The notes: generated by a model not told the origin, from the sequence alone. Positions 23,021 to 32,831 are shown, counted from the stretch's first letter. The stretch: 64,000 bases of DNA from Allobranchiibius huperziae (GCF_013410455.1 NZ_JACCFW010000001.1:1504929-1568928); one strand, 5' to 3'. Translations and numbers: made by a program.

Positions 23021-23943
23021 GGGTCGTCTTCGCCGGCACGCCGCAGGTCGCCGTCCCGTCCCTGCGGGCGTTGCTCGACTCCGCGCACGACGTGGTCGGC
23101 GTCATCACCCGCCCCGACGCGCCCGCGGGGCGCGGGCGTTCGGTACGTCGTTCGCCGGTGGGTGTGCTCGCCGACGAGGTGGGCGTGCCGGTGCTCACGC
23201 CGCAGCGACCGCGTGATCCCGACTTCCTCGCGCAGTTGGCCGAACTCGCGCCCGACGTGTGCCCCGTGGTCGCGTACGGCGCGCTGGTGCCGCGGGTCGC
23301 GCTCGACGTGCCGCGCCTCGGCTGGATCAACCTGCACTTCTCGCTGCTGCCTGCCTGGCGCGGTGCGGCACCCGTGCAGCACGCGGTCATCCACGGCGAC
23401 GAGGTCACCGGTGCCACCACCTTCCTGCTGGAGGAGGGCATGGACACCGGCCCGATCCTCGGCACGATGACCGAGACCGTGCGGCCGCGGGACACCAGCG
23501 GCGACCTCCTCGAGCGGCTGGCGACGGCGGGCGCCGGGCTCCTGGTGGCCACGCTGGACACGCTGGCCCAGGGTGATCTCACGCCGATGCCGCAGCCCTC
23601 CGAAGGCGTCTCGCTCGCACCCAAGATCTCGGTCGAGGATGCCCGGATCCGGTGGCACGAGCCGGCGTTCGCCGTCGACCGCAGAGTCCGCGGAGTCACG
23701 CCGGCACCCGGTGCGTGGACCACGTTCCGGGAGGAGCGGCTCAAGGTGGGGCCGGTGAGCCTCCTCGACGAAGAGGTGCGCGACGCTCCCGGCGCGATCC
23801 GGGTGGGCAAGGCGGGTGTCGACGTCCAGACCGGCGCCGGAGCCGTGCGCCTCGGCACGGTGCAGCCCCAGGGCAGGAAGGCGATGCCGGCGGCAGACTG
23901 GGCACGCGGCTCCCGGATCGGCGAGGACGAGGTGCTCGGATGA
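23017..23943 (+). CDS. fmt: Methionyl-tRNA formyltransferase
   Basis: Formylates initiator Met-tRNA with 10-formyltetrahydrofolate. 308 aa from GTG 23017. It shows [18 protein letters not shown] at the N-terminus and the catalytic segment [17 protein letters not shown]. The C-terminal OB-like domain includes [12 protein letters not shown]. It overlaps def upstream and rsmB downstream by four bases each. Confidence 0.98.
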   Translation: MRVVFAGTPQVAVPSLRALLDSAHDVVGVITRPDAPAGRGRSVRRSPVGVLADEVGVPVLTPQRPRDPDFLAQLAELAPDVCPVVAYGALVPRVALDVPRLGWINLHFSLLPAWRGAAPVQHAVIHGDEVTGATTFLLEEGMDTGPILGTMTETVRPRDTSGDLLERLATAGAGLLVATLDTLAQGDLTPMPQPSEGVSLAPKISVEDARIRWHEPAFAVDRRVRGVTPAPGAWTTFREERLKVGPVSLLDEEVRDAPGAIRVGKAGVDVQTGAGAVRLGTVQPQGRKAMPAADWARGSRIGEDEVLG

Positions 23944-25451
23944 GTGACGACGGCGGCGGCTACCGCGACGCGAAGGGGCGTCAGCGTCCCGCGGCGCGAC
24001 GTCGCTCGAACGACGGTCGCTCGGCTCAGCGACCCACCGATCGGCGGCGTTCGGGTGACCCCGCCCGGCGCGTCGCCTGGCAGGTGACCCGCAACGTCGC
24101 GGACGGCGCGTACGCCAACCTCGACCTGCAGAAGCTGCTGCGCGAGGCCGGCCTGCACGGCCGGGACGCCGGTTTCGCGACCGAGCTGACCTACGGCGCG
24201 ATCCGGATGCGCGGGCTTTACGACCCGATCATCGAGCGCTGCGCCGGCCGTCCGGTCGCGCAGATCGACGCACCGGTGCTCGACACGCTGCGGCTCGGTG
24301 CACACCAGCTGCTCGGCATGCGCGTGCCCGCGCATGCCGCGGCGTCCGAGACGGTGGCGCTGGCGCGCGAGGTCAATGGAGCGGGCGCCGCCGGCTTCGT
24401 CAACGCCGTACTACGCCGCGTCAGTGAACGCACCCGCGAGGAGTGGGTCGCCGAGGTCATCGCCGGCCGGGAACCGTTGGAGCGCCTGTCGATCGAACAC
24501 TCCCACCCGATGTGGGTCGTTCGCGCGATGCGTGCCGCTCTGCTCGAGCGTGGCACGGCCACCTCCGACGACGTGGACGAGCAGCTGCTCGCGCTGCTGC
24601 AGGCCGACAACGCGCCACCCCTGGTGTCGCTGGTGGCAAGGCCCGGTCTGGCAACCGTGGAGGAGCTGGTCGCCGCGGGCGCTCACGCCTCCCAGCTGTC
24701 CCGGGTGGGCGCGGTGCTCGACGGAGGCGATCCGGCGCAGATCGACGCCGTACGCCGGATGCGTGCGGCCGTGCAGGACGAGGGCTCCCAGCTGCTCACC
24801 CTCGCGCTGGCCGAACCGGGTCTGGTCGAGGGGCGCGAACACCAGGAGTGGCTCGACCTGTGCGCCGGGCCGGGCGGCAAGACCGCACTGCTGGCGAACC
24901 TCGCGGCCGAACAGGGCGCTGTCGTCTTCGCCAACGAGGTCAGCGAGCACCGGACCACGTTGGTGCGCAAGTCACTACGCGCCACCCTCGAAGCAGGGAT
25001 CGAGGTGATGATCGGCACCGGTGACGGGCGCGACCTGGGCGTCGAGGAGCCCGACACCTACGAGCGCGTGCTCGCCGACGTGCCCTGCACCGGTCTGGGC
25101 GCGCTGCGCCGCCGCCCGGAGGCGCGCTGGCGGCGTACGCCGTCCGACGTCACCCCGTTGGTGACGCTGCAGCGGCAGCTGCTGCTGTCGGCTCTCGCCA
25201 CCACCCGGCCGGGCGGCGTCGTCGGCTACTCCACCTGCAGCCCGCACCTGGCCGAGACCTCTCAGCTGGTGGCATCGGTGGTGGAGCAGACGGGGGCCAC
25301 TCTGCAGGACGCTCGCCCGCTCTTCCGCGACACCGCGGGCGCGCCGATCGAGCACCTGGGCAACGGTCCCGACGTGCAGCTGTGGCCTCACCTGCACGGC
25401 ACCGACGCCATGTACTTCGCGCTGCTGCGTAAGCCGGAAACCCAGGACTGA
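23940..25451 (+). CDS. rsmB: 16S rRNA (cytosine-967-C5)-methyltransferase
   Basis: 503 aa, ATG at 23940 overlapping fmt. An Arg-rich tail of about 40 residues comes first, then a NusB-like RNA-binding domain ([22 protein letters not shown]...[10 protein letters not shown]), then a SAM-dependent methyltransferase domain with [17 protein letters not shown], the Pro-Cys motif [18 protein letters not shown] and the catalytic Cys in [11 protein letters not shown]. Usually called RsmB or Sun. rpe follows 11 bases later. Confidence 0.95.
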   Translation: MSDDGGGYRDAKGRQRPAARRRSNDGRSAQRPTDRRRSGDPARRVAWQVTRNVADGAYANLDLQKLLREAGLHGRDAGFATELTYGAIRMRGLYDPIIERCAGRPVAQIDAPVLDTLRLGAHQLLGMRVPAHAAASETVALAREVNGAGAAGFVNAVLRRVSERTREEWVAEVIAGREPLERLSIEHSHPMWVVRAMRAALLERGTATSDDVDEQLLALLQADNAPPLVSLVARPGLATVEELVAAGAHASQLSRVGAVLDGGDPAQIDAVRRMRAAVQDEGSQLLTLALAEPGLVEGREHQEWLDLCAGPGGKTALLANLAAEQGAVVFANEVSEHRTTLVRKSLRATLEAGIEVMIGTGDGRDLGVEEPDTYERVLADVPCTGLGALRRRPEARWRRTPSDVTPLVTLQRQLLLSALATTRPGGVVGYSTCSPHLAETSQLVASVVEQTGATLQDARPLFRDTAGAPIEHLGNGPDVQLWPHLHGTDAMYFALLRKPETQD

Positions 25452-25462
25452 GAGGACATTTC

Positions 25463-26116
25463 GTGCAGATCGCGCCGAGCATCCTGTCCGCCGACTTCGC
25501 CAACCTGCAGGCGGAGCTGCAGCGGATCTCCCATGCCGACTGGGCCCACGTCGACGTGATGGACGGGCATTTCGTGCCCAACCTGACGCTGGGCGCGCCG
25601 GTGGTGGAGGCGCTGGCCAAGGTCAGCCCGATCCCGCTGGACTGCCACCTGATGATCGATGACCCCGACCGTTGGGCCACGGACTACGCCGAGGCCGGCG
25701 CCGGCAGCGTCACCTTCCACATCGAGGCCGCGCACGACCCGGTGCGGCTCGCCCGCGCGATCCGCGCGGCCGGTGCGCGGGCGAGTGTGGCCATCAAGCC
25801 GGGCACGGAGTTCGCGCCGTACGAGGAACTGCTCGACGAGGTCGACATGGTGCTGGTGATGACCGTCGAGCCGGGGTTCGGCGGCCAGTCCTTCATGGCC
25901 GACCAGATGCCGAAGGTGGCGCAGGTGCGCGAGGCCGTCCGACGTCGCGGCGGCGAGATCTGGGTGCAGGTCGACGGGGGAGTCTCGACCGAGACCATCG
26001 AGCAGTGCGCCCGGGCCGGTGCCGACGTCTTCGTCGCGGGATCGGCCGTGTACGGCGCGGACGACGCGGCGGCGGCGATAGACCGCCTGCGCGAACTCGC
26101 CCAGAACTGCTGCTGA
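25463..26116 (+). CDS. rpe: Ribulose-phosphate 3-epimerase
   Basis: Interconverts ribulose 5-phosphate and xylulose 5-phosphate. 217 aa from GTG 25463, with GAGAGGA upstream. TIM-barrel signatures are [47 protein letters not shown] and VDGGVS. Its product pool feeds the riboflavin operon that follows, since ribulose 5-phosphate is the RibB substrate. Family B copy 2 begins 15 bases after the stop. Confidence 0.97.
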   Translation: MQIAPSILSADFANLQAELQRISHADWAHVDVMDGHFVPNLTLGAPVVEALAKVSPIPLDCHLMIDDPDRWATDYAEAGAGSVTFHIEAAHDPVRLARAIRAAGARASVAIKPGTEFAPYEELLDEVDMVLVMTVEPGFGGQSFMADQMPKVAQVREAVRRRGGEIWVQVDGGVSTETIEQCARAGADVFVAGSAVYGADDAAAAIDRLRELAQNCC

Positions 26117-26130
26117 TCGGCCGGCACCCG

Positions 26131-26180
26131 CGGTTGTCAGCGTCTTTCTGGTGCCGACGTCGGAGATCCGCTGACAACCG
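26131..26180. repeat. Palindromic repeat, family B, copy 2
   Basis: The outer 12 bases pair perfectly: CGGTTGTCAGCG at 26131 with CGCTGACAACCG ending at 26180. Two mismatches follow, then mostly paired bases with G-T wobbles, and the 8-base loop TGCCGACG (26152-26159). The 21-8-21 geometry and the TGNNNACG loop match the copy at 6365. It lies between rpe and the rib promoter. Confidence 0.75.
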
Positions 26181-26211
26181 GTCCGCGGCGAGCGGCATGG
26201 TGACGCTGCGG

Positions 26212-26217
26212 TAACAT
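26212..26217 (+). promoter_or_regulatory. Candidate -10 element of the riboflavin operon
   Basis: TAACAT ends ten bases before the first base of the FMN riboswitch, so transcription would begin almost exactly at helix P1. Confidence 0.55.
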
Positions 26218-26226
26218 CGCTGCAGA

Positions 26227-26359
26227 ACGTGCTCCGGGGTCGGTGTAATTCCGAACCGGCGGTGACAGTCCGCGACCCGGTCCAGCTTCGATCAGTGGGC
26301 CGGTTGACCTGGTGGAATTCCGGGACCGACGGTGAAAGTCCGGATGGTAGGCAGCACGT
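26227..26359 (+). ncRNA. FMN riboswitch (RFN element)
   Basis: Helix P1 is formed by ACGTGCT (26227-26233) with AGCACGT (26353-26359). Between them are the conserved RFN segments: GGGGTCGGTG, the ACAGTCCGCGACCCG region, CGACGGTGAAAGTCCGGATGGTA near the 3' side, and internal hairpins. It binds FMN and should lower expression of ribD-ribE-ribM-ribBA-ribH when FMN is plentiful. It ends 142 bases before ribD, leaving room for an expression platform. Confidence 0.95.
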
Positions 26360-26360
26360 G

Positions 26361-26431
26361 ACCCGCTTCGGCGGGTCCGCGACACGCGTGTCGCGACGGA
26401 GCGCACCCTTTCGGGGGCTGCGTCCCGTCGC
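26361..26431 (+). promoter_or_regulatory. Hairpins of the FMN riboswitch expression platform
   Basis: Three GC-rich hairpins follow the aptamer. The first is ACCCGC-TTCG-GCGGGT (26361-26376). The second is a palindrome CGCGACAC-GC-GTGTCGCG (26378-26395). The third has stem GCGACGG (26393-26399) with CCGTCGC (26425-26431). The last two share bases 26393-26395, so they compete. No T tract is present. Rho-dependent or translational control is more likely than a simple intrinsic terminator, but this is inference. Confidence 0.5.
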
Positions 26432-26501
26432 GGACCGCTATGTCGCCCATCGCCCTGGAGCCCGTGCCCGACCGGCCGGCCGACAGGAGTTGTGAAGCGC
26501 G

Positions 26502-27518
26502 ATGGACACCCGATCCCGCGACGAGACCTTTCTGCTGCGCGCCCTCGAACTGGCGCAGCGCGGTCCGGCCGTCGACGCCAATCCTCGGGTGGGATGTGTT
26601 GTCGTCGCAGGCGATTCGGTCGTCGGGGAGGGATGGCACGACGGCGCCGGCACTGCGCACGCCGAGGTCATGGCCCTCGGCGCCGCAGGCGATCGGGCAC
26701 GGGGAGCCACGGCGTACGCCACCCTCGAACCCTGTGCTCACGTCAGCCGCACCGGCCCGTGTGCCGAGGCGCTCGTCGAAGCCGGCGTACGCCGGGTCGT
26801 CTACGCCCAGTCCGACCCCAATCCCGCCGCCCGGGGTGGCGCCGCCGTGCTGCGCGACGCGGATGTCGAGGTGTCGGGCGGGCTCCTTGCAGCGGAGGCT
26901 GCCGCGCTCAACGCCCACTGGACCTTCGCCGTCGAGCACGAACGCCCCTACGTCACCTGGAAGTTCGCCGCCACCCTCGACGGGCGCAGTGCCGCGGCCG
27001 ACGGCAGCAGCCGGTGGATCACCGGCGCGCAGGCCCGCGCCGACGTGCACCGACTGCGGGCCGGGGCGGGCGCTCTCGTGGTCGGCACCGGCACCGTCCT
27101 GGCCGACGACCCCGCACTGACGGTGCGTACGCCGGACGCGCCCCGCCGCCCGCCGACACGGGTGGTCGTGGGGGAGCGGGAGATCCCCGCCACCGCAATG
27201 GTGCTGGACGACGCCGCCCCCACGGTGCAACTGCACAGCCACGACCCGCACCTCGTGCTGAAACAGCTGCACGCGCAGGAGATTCGGCACGTGTGGCTCG
27301 AGGGCGGCCCCACCCTGGCGGCGGCCTTCCTACGGGCCGGGCTGGTCGACGAGGTCGTCGCCTACCTGGCGCCCGCGCTGCTCGGCGACGGCCCGACGGC
27401 GGTCGCCGGACTCGGCATCGGGTCCATCGACGGGATCCGCCGCTTTCAGCTGACCGAGGTCACCCGGCTCGGCGACGACCTGCGGCTACTGCTGCACCCG
27501 ACGACGAAGGAAGCCTGA
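26502..27518 (+). CDS. ribD: Bifunctional diaminohydroxyphosphoribosylaminopyrimidine deaminase / reductase
   Basis: Second and third steps from GTP to riboflavin. 338 aa from ATG 26502, with ACAGGAG 12 bases upstream. The N-terminal deaminase has the zinc motif TAHAEVMAL and EPCAHVSRTGPC; the spacing Cys-x8-Cys is kept although the inner residues differ from the usual HTGRTPPC. The reductase half begins near PYVTWKFAATLDGRSA and includes VWLEGGPTLAAAFL. Directly adjoins ribE with no gap. Confidence 0.97.
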   Translation: MDTRSRDETFLLRALELAQRGPAVDANPRVGCVVVAGDSVVGEGWHDGAGTAHAEVMALGAAGDRARGATAYATLEPCAHVSRTGPCAEALVEAGVRRVVYAQSDPNPAARGGAAVLRDADVEVSGGLLAAEAAALNAHWTFAVEHERPYVTWKFAATLDGRSAAADGSSRWITGAQARADVHRLRAGAGALVVGTGTVLADDPALTVRTPDAPRRPPTRVVVGEREIPATAMVLDDAAPTVQLHSHDPHLVLKQLHAQEIRHVWLEGGPTLAAAFLRAGLVDEVVAYLAPALLGDGPTAVAGLGIGSIDGIRRFQLTEVTRLGDDLRLLLHPTTKEA

Positions 27519-28142
27519 ATGTTCACCGGCATCGTGGAGGAGCTCGGCTCGCTGGGATCGATCGAGCACGGCAGCGATTCGGCCGTCCTGCGCATCAACG
27601 GCGCGACCGTCGTGTCCGATGCGCGGCACGGCGCGTCCATCGCGGTCAACGGCGTGTGCCTGACCGTCGTCGACCACGACGAGCACGGGTTCACCGTCGA
27701 CGTGATGGCCGAGACGCTGCGTCGCTCGAGCCTCGCCGGGATCGCGCCCGGCGACCCCGTCAACCTCGAGCGCGTGATGCCCGCCGACGGTCGCTTCGGC
27801 GGGCACATCGTGCAGGGCCACGTCGACGGCACCGCGCGCGTACTGGGTCGCGAGCCGGGGGACCGGTGGACCGTCGTACGGATCGAACTACCGCATCAGC
27901 TCTCGGCGTACGTCGTGGAGAAGGGGTCGATCACCGTCGACGGCGTATCCCTCACCGTGGCGTCCGTCGACGAGGACAGCTTCACCGTCTCGCTCATCCC
28001 CACGACCCTGGCGCTGACCACGCTGGGCCATCGCGCGGTCGGCGAGCCGGTCAATCTCGAGGTCGACATCCTCGCCAAGTACACCGAGCGCCTGCTCGCC
28101 GGACGCCTCGGCGCCCGGTCCGCCACCGAGGAGGACGCATGA
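27519..28142 (+). CDS. ribE: Riboflavin synthase alpha chain
   Basis: Dismutates two lumazine molecules to riboflavin. 207 aa from ATG 27519, immediately after the ribD stop. It starts MFTGIVEELG and contains two lumazine-binding repeats, each with the signature VNGVCLTVV or VDGVSLTVA and GHIVQGHVDGTA in the first. The gene is named ribE or ribC in different systems. It overlaps ribM by four bases. Confidence 0.97.
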   Translation: MFTGIVEELGSLGSIEHGSDSAVLRINGATVVSDARHGASIAVNGVCLTVVDHDEHGFTVDVMAETLRRSSLAGIAPGDPVNLERVMPADGRFGGHIVQGHVDGTARVLGREPGDRWTVVRIELPHQLSAYVVEKGSITVDGVSLTVASVDEDSFTVSLIPTTLALTTLGHRAVGEPVNLEVDILAKYTERLLAGRLGARSATEEDA

Positions 28143-28834
28143 GTTTCTTCCAGAACCTGTACGACGCGCACCTGACCATCTCCGGTCACGTGATCACCTG
28201 GCGCGAGATCGTCGGCAACCTCTTCGGCCTCGCGTCCGCGCTCGGCGGCATGCGCCGCAAGGTGTGGGCCTGGCCGATCGGCATCGTCGGCAACGCGCTG
28301 CTCTTCACGGTCTTCTTCGCGGTGGGCTTCACCGGTCACGGCGGCCAGGTGCTCTTCGGGCAGGCCGGGCGGCAGGTGTTCTTCATCCTCACCTCGGTCT
28401 ACGGCTGGTGGGCATGGCGCCAGACCAAGCGCACCCGCAGGCAGGACGCGCCGGCGGTCGACCCGCGCTGGGCCACGGCCGGCGAACGGGCGGCGTACGT
28501 CGGGGTGTGGCTCGTCGGGCTGGTCGTCTGCTGGTGGCTCTTCAAGCTCATCGGCGCCGGGTTCCCCGCCCCTTGGTACTACTACTGGTGCGACGCCTGG
28601 ATCTTCATCGGCTCGATGATGGCCACCTTCGCGATGGCCCGCGGCTGGAACGACTTCTGGCTGATGTGGCTGGCCGTCGACCTCGTCGGCGTGCCGGAGC
28701 TGATCAAGTTCCAGTACTACCCGTCGGCCGTGCTGTACGCGGTCTACGCGGCGTTCGTGATCTGGGGCTTCTTCGTCTGGCTCAACGTATCCCGACGGGA
28801 CGCGCTGGTCCTCGAGCCGACCGGGAGCGTGTGA
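28139..28834 (+). CDS. ribM: PnuC-family transporter, probable riboflavin transporter RibM
   Basis: Membrane protein of 231 aa with about seven hydrophobic segments and the Trp-rich PnuC signatures TWREIVGNLFGLASALGGM, WAWPIGIVGNALLF, SVYGWWAW and WDFW-like GWNDFWLMWLAVDLVGVP. PnuC relatives import nicotinamide riboside, but those inside FMN-riboswitch operons, such as RibM of corynebacteria and streptomycetes, move riboflavin. Its place between ribE and ribBA and under the same riboswitch supports RibM. ATGA overlap with ribE; ribBA starts one base after its stop. Confidence 0.88.
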   Translation: MSFFQNLYDAHLTISGHVITWREIVGNLFGLASALGGMRRKVWAWPIGIVGNALLFTVFFAVGFTGHGGQVLFGQAGRQVFFILTSVYGWWAWRQTKRTRRQDAPAVDPRWATAGERAAYVGVWLVGLVVCWWLFKLIGAGFPAPWYYYWCDAWIFIGSMMATFAMARGWNDFWLMWLAVDLVGVPELIKFQYYPSAVLYAVYAAFVIWGFFVWLNVSRRDALVLEPTGSV

Positions 28835-28835
28835 C

Positions 28836-30083
28836 ATGCGGCTCGCGACGATCGACGCCGCGCTGGCCGAACTGGCGCTGGGCAGACCGGTGCTGGTGGC
28901 GGACGACGCCGACCGGGAGAACGAGGTCGACCTGGTGATGTCCGCGGCGGTCGCCGAGGAGTCCTGGATGGGTTGGGCCGTGCGGCACGGCTCGGGCGTC
29001 GTCTGCGCGCCGCTGCCGGGCGAGGTCGCCGACCTGCTGGCGCTGCCGCCGATGGTGCGCGACAACCAGGACCCGAAGGGCACCGCCTACACCGTCTCGG
29101 TGGACGCGGCTCGCGGGGTGAGCACCGGCATCAGCGCTGCCGATCGCACCGCCACGGTCCGCGCGCTGGCCGACCCAGCCGCGACGGCGAGCGACCTGAC
29201 CCGGCCCGGGCACGTCTTCCCGCTGCGCGCCCGCCCTGGCGGCGTGCTGGAGCGGCCAGGCCACACCGAGGCGGCCGTCGACCTGTGCCGTCTGGCCGGC
29301 CTGCCCCCGGTGGGGGTCATCGTCGAGTTGGTGCACGACGACGGCTCGATGATGCGGCTCGACGCTGCACTCGACCTGGCCGAGCGCGAGAGCCTGCTGA
29401 CGATCACCATCGCCGACCTGGTCGCGTGGCGCCGCCGACAGGACCGGGTGCGTGCGGTGGCCCGCACGACGCTCCCCACCCCGCACGGCACCTTCGCCGT
29501 CACGGCGTACGTCGACCGGCTCACCGGCGCCGAGCACCTGGCCCTTACCAGCCCCGCCGGGCCCGGCGACGGACTCGTGCGGGTGCACTCCGAGTGCCTC
29601 ACCGGCGACGTCTTCGGATCCCGACGGTGCGACTGCGGTCCGCAGCTCGAGGCGGCGATGGAGCGCATCGGGCGTGACGGCGGCACCGTCGTCTACCTGC
29701 GCGGACACGAGGGCCGCGGGGTCGGGCTCGCCGACAAGCTGCGCGCGTACGAGCTGCAGGACGGTGGATACGACACCGTCGATGCTCAGACCCGGCTCGG
29801 TCTGCCCGTGGACGCGCGGGAGTACGACGCCGCGTCGGCGATCCTGCACGACCTGGGGAGCACCGGCGTCCGACTGCTCACCAACAACCCACGGAAGGCC
29901 GAAGCGTTGCAGGAGTTGGGGGTCGACGTCATCGAGATGGTGCCGCTGCATGTGGGGCAGACGACGGAGAACGAGCGCTACCTGCGCACCAAGCGCGAGC
30001 GGCTCGGCCACACGCCGCCGCTGGAGTCGGTGTCCCCCGTGCATCCCACCGACCTGACGACCGGTCACGGGGTGTCGGCATGA
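28836..30083 (+). CDS. ribBA: Bifunctional 3,4-dihydroxy-2-butanone-4-phosphate synthase / GTP cyclohydrolase II
   Basis: Supplies both precursors of lumazine. 415 aa from ATG 28836. The RibB domain (about 1-200) has [11 protein letters not shown] where most enzymes have [19 protein letters not shown], and [11 protein letters not shown]; a Glu is kept in [11 protein letters not shown]. The RibA domain has the zinc ligands in [15 protein letters not shown], the catalytic region [10 protein letters not shown], and NNPRKAEAL. Both halves look functional, although the RibB acidic loop is atypical. It overlaps ribH by four bases. Confidence 0.95.
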   Translation: MRLATIDAALAELALGRPVLVADDADRENEVDLVMSAAVAEESWMGWAVRHGSGVVCAPLPGEVADLLALPPMVRDNQDPKGTAYTVSVDAARGVSTGISAADRTATVRALADPAATASDLTRPGHVFPLRARPGGVLERPGHTEAAVDLCRLAGLPPVGVIVELVHDDGSMMRLDAALDLAERESLLTITIADLVAWRRRQDRVRAVARTTLPTPHGTFAVTAYVDRLTGAEHLALTSPAGPGDGLVRVHSECLTGDVFGSRRCDCGPQLEAAMERIGRDGGTVVYLRGHEGRGVGLADKLRAYELQDGGYDTVDAQTRLGLPVDAREYDAASAILHDLGSTGVRLLTNNPRKAEALQELGVDVIEMVPLHVGQTTENERYLRTKRERLGHTPPLESVSPVHPTDLTTGHGVSA

Positions 30084-30574
30084 GCGGGCACGGAGCCCCG
30101 ACCGTCACGACCGACGCCACCGGCCTGCGGGTCGCGGTGGTCGCCGCGTCCTGGCACGAGCGGGTGATGAGCGGGCTGGTCGACGGCGCGCGGCGCGGAC
30201 TGTCCGACGCCGGGGTGGCGGACGACGACGTCGAGCTCGTGCGGGTGCCCGGCAGCTTCGAGCTGACCGTCGCCTGCGCGCGTCTCGCACCGTCGTACGA
30301 CGCCCTCGTGGCGCTGGGGGTCGTCATCCGCGGCGGCACACCGCACTTCGACTACGTGTGCCAGTCCGCGACCCTGGGGCTGACCCAGGTCAGCGTGCAG
30401 ACCGGGGTGCCCGTGGGCTTCGGCCTGCTCACGTGCGACGACGAGCAGCAGGCGCTGGCGCGGGCCGGGCTGCCCGGGTCGAGCGAGGACAAGGGCCACG
30501 AGGCGGCGACGGCGGCCGTGGCGACCGCAATCACGCTGCGGACGCTGGCCCGGTCGACCTCCATCGCACCGTAA
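30080..30574 (+). CDS. ribH: 6,7-Dimethyl-8-ribityllumazine synthase
   Basis: Condenses the RibA/D-derived pyrimidine with dihydroxybutanone phosphate. 164 aa from ATG 30080. Motifs are [31 protein letters not shown] with the active-site His, and [18 protein letters not shown]. It ends the riboflavin operon; hisE follows with its own promoter-like hexamer overlapping the ribH stop. Confidence 0.97.
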   Translation: MSGHGAPTVTTDATGLRVAVVAASWHERVMSGLVDGARRGLSDAGVADDDVELVRVPGSFELTVACARLAPSYDALVALGVVIRGGTPHFDYVCQSATLGLTQVSVQTGVPVGFGLLTCDDEQQALARAGLPGSSEDKGHEAATAAVATAITLRTLARSTSIAP

Positions 30575-30577
30575 CCT
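30572..30577 (+). promoter_or_regulatory. -10 element of a leaderless hisE promoter
   Basis: TAACCT overlaps the ribH stop and ends eight bases before the GTG of hisE; no Shine-Dalgarno is seen. Confidence 0.5.
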
Positions 30578-30585
30578 GGCTCCTC

Positions 30586-30849
30586 GTGAAGACGTTCGAG
30601 CAGTTGTGGTCCGAGCTGGCCGAGAAGGCGCGCGAGCGACCGGCCGGATCCGGCACCGTCGCGGAACTCGACACCGGTGTGCACGGCATCGGCAAGAAGA
30701 TCGTCGAGGAGGCCGCCGAGGTGTGGATGGCCGCCGAGCACGAGGGCGTGGAGCGGACGGCCGAGGAGATCAGTCAGCTGCTCTACCACCTGCAGGTGCT
30801 GATGCTGGCGCGCGGGCTCACGCTCGAGGACGTCTACTCCTACCTGTGA
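30586..30849 (+). CDS. hisE: Phosphoribosyl-ATP pyrophosphohydrolase
   Basis: Second step of histidine synthesis. 87 aa from GTG 30586, the usual size of stand-alone HisE in actinobacteria. It reads [15 protein letters not shown] and carries the metal-binding [17 protein letters not shown] and [14 protein letters not shown]. The first-step enzyme gene hisG follows 30 bases later, a conserved actinobacterial pair. Confidence 0.96.
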   Translation: MKTFEQLWSELAEKARERPAGSGTVAELDTGVHGIGKKIVEEAAEVWMAAEHEGVERTAEEISQLLYHLQVLMLARGLTLEDVYSYL

Positions 30850-30879
30850 TCCTCTGACCGGCACCGACGAAGGACGACC

Positions 30880-31725
30880 ATGCTGAGAGTGGCGATGCCC
30901 AACAAGGGCGCGCTCGCCGAACCCGCCGCCGAGATGCTGCGCGAGGCCGGTTACCGCGGGCGCCGCGACGCCAAGGAGTTGGTGATCCTCGACGCCGACA
31001 ACGACGTCGAGCTGTTCTTCCTGCGCCCGCGCGACATCGCGGTGTACGTCGGGCAGGGCACCCTCGACGTCGGCCTCACCGGACGCGATCTGCTGCTGGA
31101 CTCCGGCAGCCCGGCCACCGAGTGCCTGCCCCTCGGGTTCGGTGCGTCGACCTTCCACTACGCCGGGTTGGCCGGCGGCGTCGCCGACGTCTCCCAGCTC
31201 GAGGGTCGCCGGGTCGCGACCAGCTTCCCGGGTCTGGTGCGCGCCGACCTGAAGAAGCACGGGGTGCACGCGGAGGTCGTACGCCTCGACGGTGCGGTCG
31301 AGACCGCCGTGACCCTGGGAGTCGCGGACGTGATCGCCGACGTCGTCGAGACCGGCACGACGCTGCGCAACGCAGGGCTCGAGGTCTTCGGCGAGCCGAT
31401 CCTGCAGAGCGAGGCCGTGCTGGTGCAGCGCACCGACGCCGACTCCAATCCGCTGCTGGCAGTGCTGATCCGGCGTCTGCAAGGCGTGCTGACCGCTCAG
31501 CGTTACGTCATGGTCGACTACGACATCCGACGCGAGCTGGTCGAGCAGGCGTTCGCGGTCACGCCCGGGCTGGAGAGCCCGACCGTGTCGCCGCTGCACG
31601 ACGAGCAGTTCGTCGCCGTGCGCGCGATGGTGCCGCGCCGCTCCACCAACGCGGTGATGGACGAGCTCTACGAGATCGGTGCTCGCGCCATCCTCGTCAC
31701 CGAGATCGCGGCCTGCCGATTATGA
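30880..31725 (+). CDS. hisG: ATP phosphoribosyltransferase, long form
   Basis: Commits PRPP and ATP to histidine synthesis and is feedback-inhibited by histidine. 281 aa from ATG 30880. Catalytic signatures are [11 protein letters not shown] and [17 protein letters not shown] with the PRPP loop. The C-terminal ACT-like regulatory domain (about residues 210-281, ending [13 protein letters not shown]) marks the long, hexameric, histidine-regulated type that needs no HisZ. Confidence 0.97.
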   Translation: MLRVAMPNKGALAEPAAEMLREAGYRGRRDAKELVILDADNDVELFFLRPRDIAVYVGQGTLDVGLTGRDLLLDSGSPATECLPLGFGASTFHYAGLAGGVADVSQLEGRRVATSFPGLVRADLKKHGVHAEVVRLDGAVETAVTLGVADVIADVVETGTTLRNAGLEVFGEPILQSEAVLVQRTDADSNPLLAVLIRRLQGVLTAQRYVMVDYDIRRELVEQAFAVTPGLESPTVSPLHDEQFVAVRAMVPRRSTNAVMDELYEIGARAILVTEIAACRL

Positions 31726-31732
31726 GCATCCG

Positions 31733-32188
31733 ATGACCACCACCTCCGAGCCGTACGCCGTCTTCCGTCCGCGGCGCTCCCGCGTGGTGGCCACGGCGGC
31801 AGCGGTCGCGTGCGTGATCGCCTTCGCGATCGTGGGGCTGACGGTCCCGCGCGGCGGGGTGACCGGTTGGGCCGGCATCGACTCGGTGATGCTGACGCTC
31901 TTCGGGGTGCTCATCGCCGCGTTCCTGATGCGGTACGCGCTCGTGCGTGCCGTGCCGACCGAGCGCGGCCTGCAGGTGCGCAATCTGCTCTCGACGCGCA
32001 CCATCGAGTGGGTGCAGGTGGTCAACGTCCAGTTCGGCGGTGGCCAGCCCTGGCTCGTGCTGGAACTCGACGACACCGAGCACCTGGCGGTGATGGCGGT
32101 GCAGCGATCCGACGGGCCGCACGCGCAGGCCGAAGCCGGTCGGATGGCGGCCCTGGTGCAGGTGCACTCGACCGTCCAGGACCACTGA
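31733..32188 (+). CDS. PH domain-containing membrane protein
   Basis: 151 aa, ATG at 31733, seven bases after hisG. Two hydrophobic segments (VVATAAAVACVIAFAIVGLTV and SVMLTLFGVLIAAFLMRYALV, partly overlapping bases shown here in pieces) precede a small bacterial PH-like domain with AVPTERGLQVRNLL and RTIEWVQVVNVQFGGGQPWLVLE. Such proteins sit after hisG in many actinobacteria. Function unknown. Confidence 0.85.
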   Translation: MTTTSEPYAVFRPRRSRVVATAAAVACVIAFAIVGLTVPRGGVTGWAGIDSVMLTLFGVLIAAFLMRYALVRAVPTERGLQVRNLLSTRTIEWVQVVNVQFGGGQPWLVLELDDTEHLAVMAVQRSDGPHAQAEAGRMAALVQVHSTVQDH

Positions 32189-32190
32189 CC

Positions 32191-32206
32191 CGGCGATCCC
32201 TCGCCG
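32191..32206. terminator. Short hairpin between convergent genes
   Basis: CGGCGA-TCCC-TCGCCG lies in the 27-base gap between the PH-domain gene and the minus-strand kinase-like gene. The stem is only six base pairs, so it would be a weak terminator for either strand. Confidence 0.35.
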
Positions 32207-32215
32207 ATCCGGAGC

Positions 32216-32821
32216 TCAGCCGGTCTCGATGGTGAGGTGGGCGTGCTCCGGTGTCCCATCCGCGTCGAAGAGCGACGTCTCCTGGGCGGCCCACCGCTCC
32301 CAGTGACCGGCGAAGCCCCCACCGTCGCGATCCTCGCCGCGCCGCCGTCGCAGGTCGGTCGGTGCCTGTACCCACACCCGCACATCGGCGTACGCGCGCG
32401 CCGCACCGATGCTGGACCCCACACCCTCGACCACGACGTACCGCTGGGGCGGCACCACGAGGGTCTCGGCGTAGGCGCCCGCGACCCAGTCATAACGCCG
32501 GTACGACGCCCGGTCACGTCGCGCGAGCGGCGCCAGCACCTGCTCCACCAAGAGCGGGACCGCCCGGGCCAACCCATCCCACCCGGGGTAGATGTCGTCC
32601 ATGTGCACCACCGGCGCGTCGTCGAGCAGCGGCGCCACGAGCGCCGCGAGGCTGGACTTGCCGGCGCCCCCTCGCCCGTCGATCGCGACGACCACCGGTC
32701 GAGGGGCCGCTTCGAGCTCCACCAGTTCGGCAATCGAACGCGCCCACGCCGCAACTGCGTTCGCGTCGCCGGCGCGCGCGTCGTTGGCTCCCCACACGAA
32801 ACTCTGCGCACCGACGTCCAT
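32216..32821 (-). CDS. P-loop kinase-like protein (uridine kinase family)
   Basis: 201 aa. The Walker A motif is DGRGGAGKSSLA (about residue 48-59), followed by VVHMDDIYPGWDGL as in uridine kinases and by VVVEGVGSS as the Walker B region. A lid-like segment PTDLRRRRGEDRD comes later, and the C-terminus WAAQETSLFDADGTPEHAHL is typical of this actinobacterial family. It probably phosphorylates a nucleoside or a small metabolite, but no substrate can be read from the sequence. It is divergent from hisF across 23 bases. Confidence 0.8.
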   Translation of the reverse strand: MDVGAQSFVWGANDARAGDANAVAAWARSIAELVELEAAPRPVVVAIDGRGGAGKSSLAALVAPLLDDAPVVHMDDIYPGWDGLARAVPLLVEQVLAPLARRDRASYRRYDWVAGAYAETLVVPPQRYVVVEGVGSSIGAARAYADVRVWVQAPTDLRRRRGEDRDGGGFAGHWERWAAQETSLFDADGTPEHAHLTIETG

Positions 32822-32831
32822 GACCCCACCG

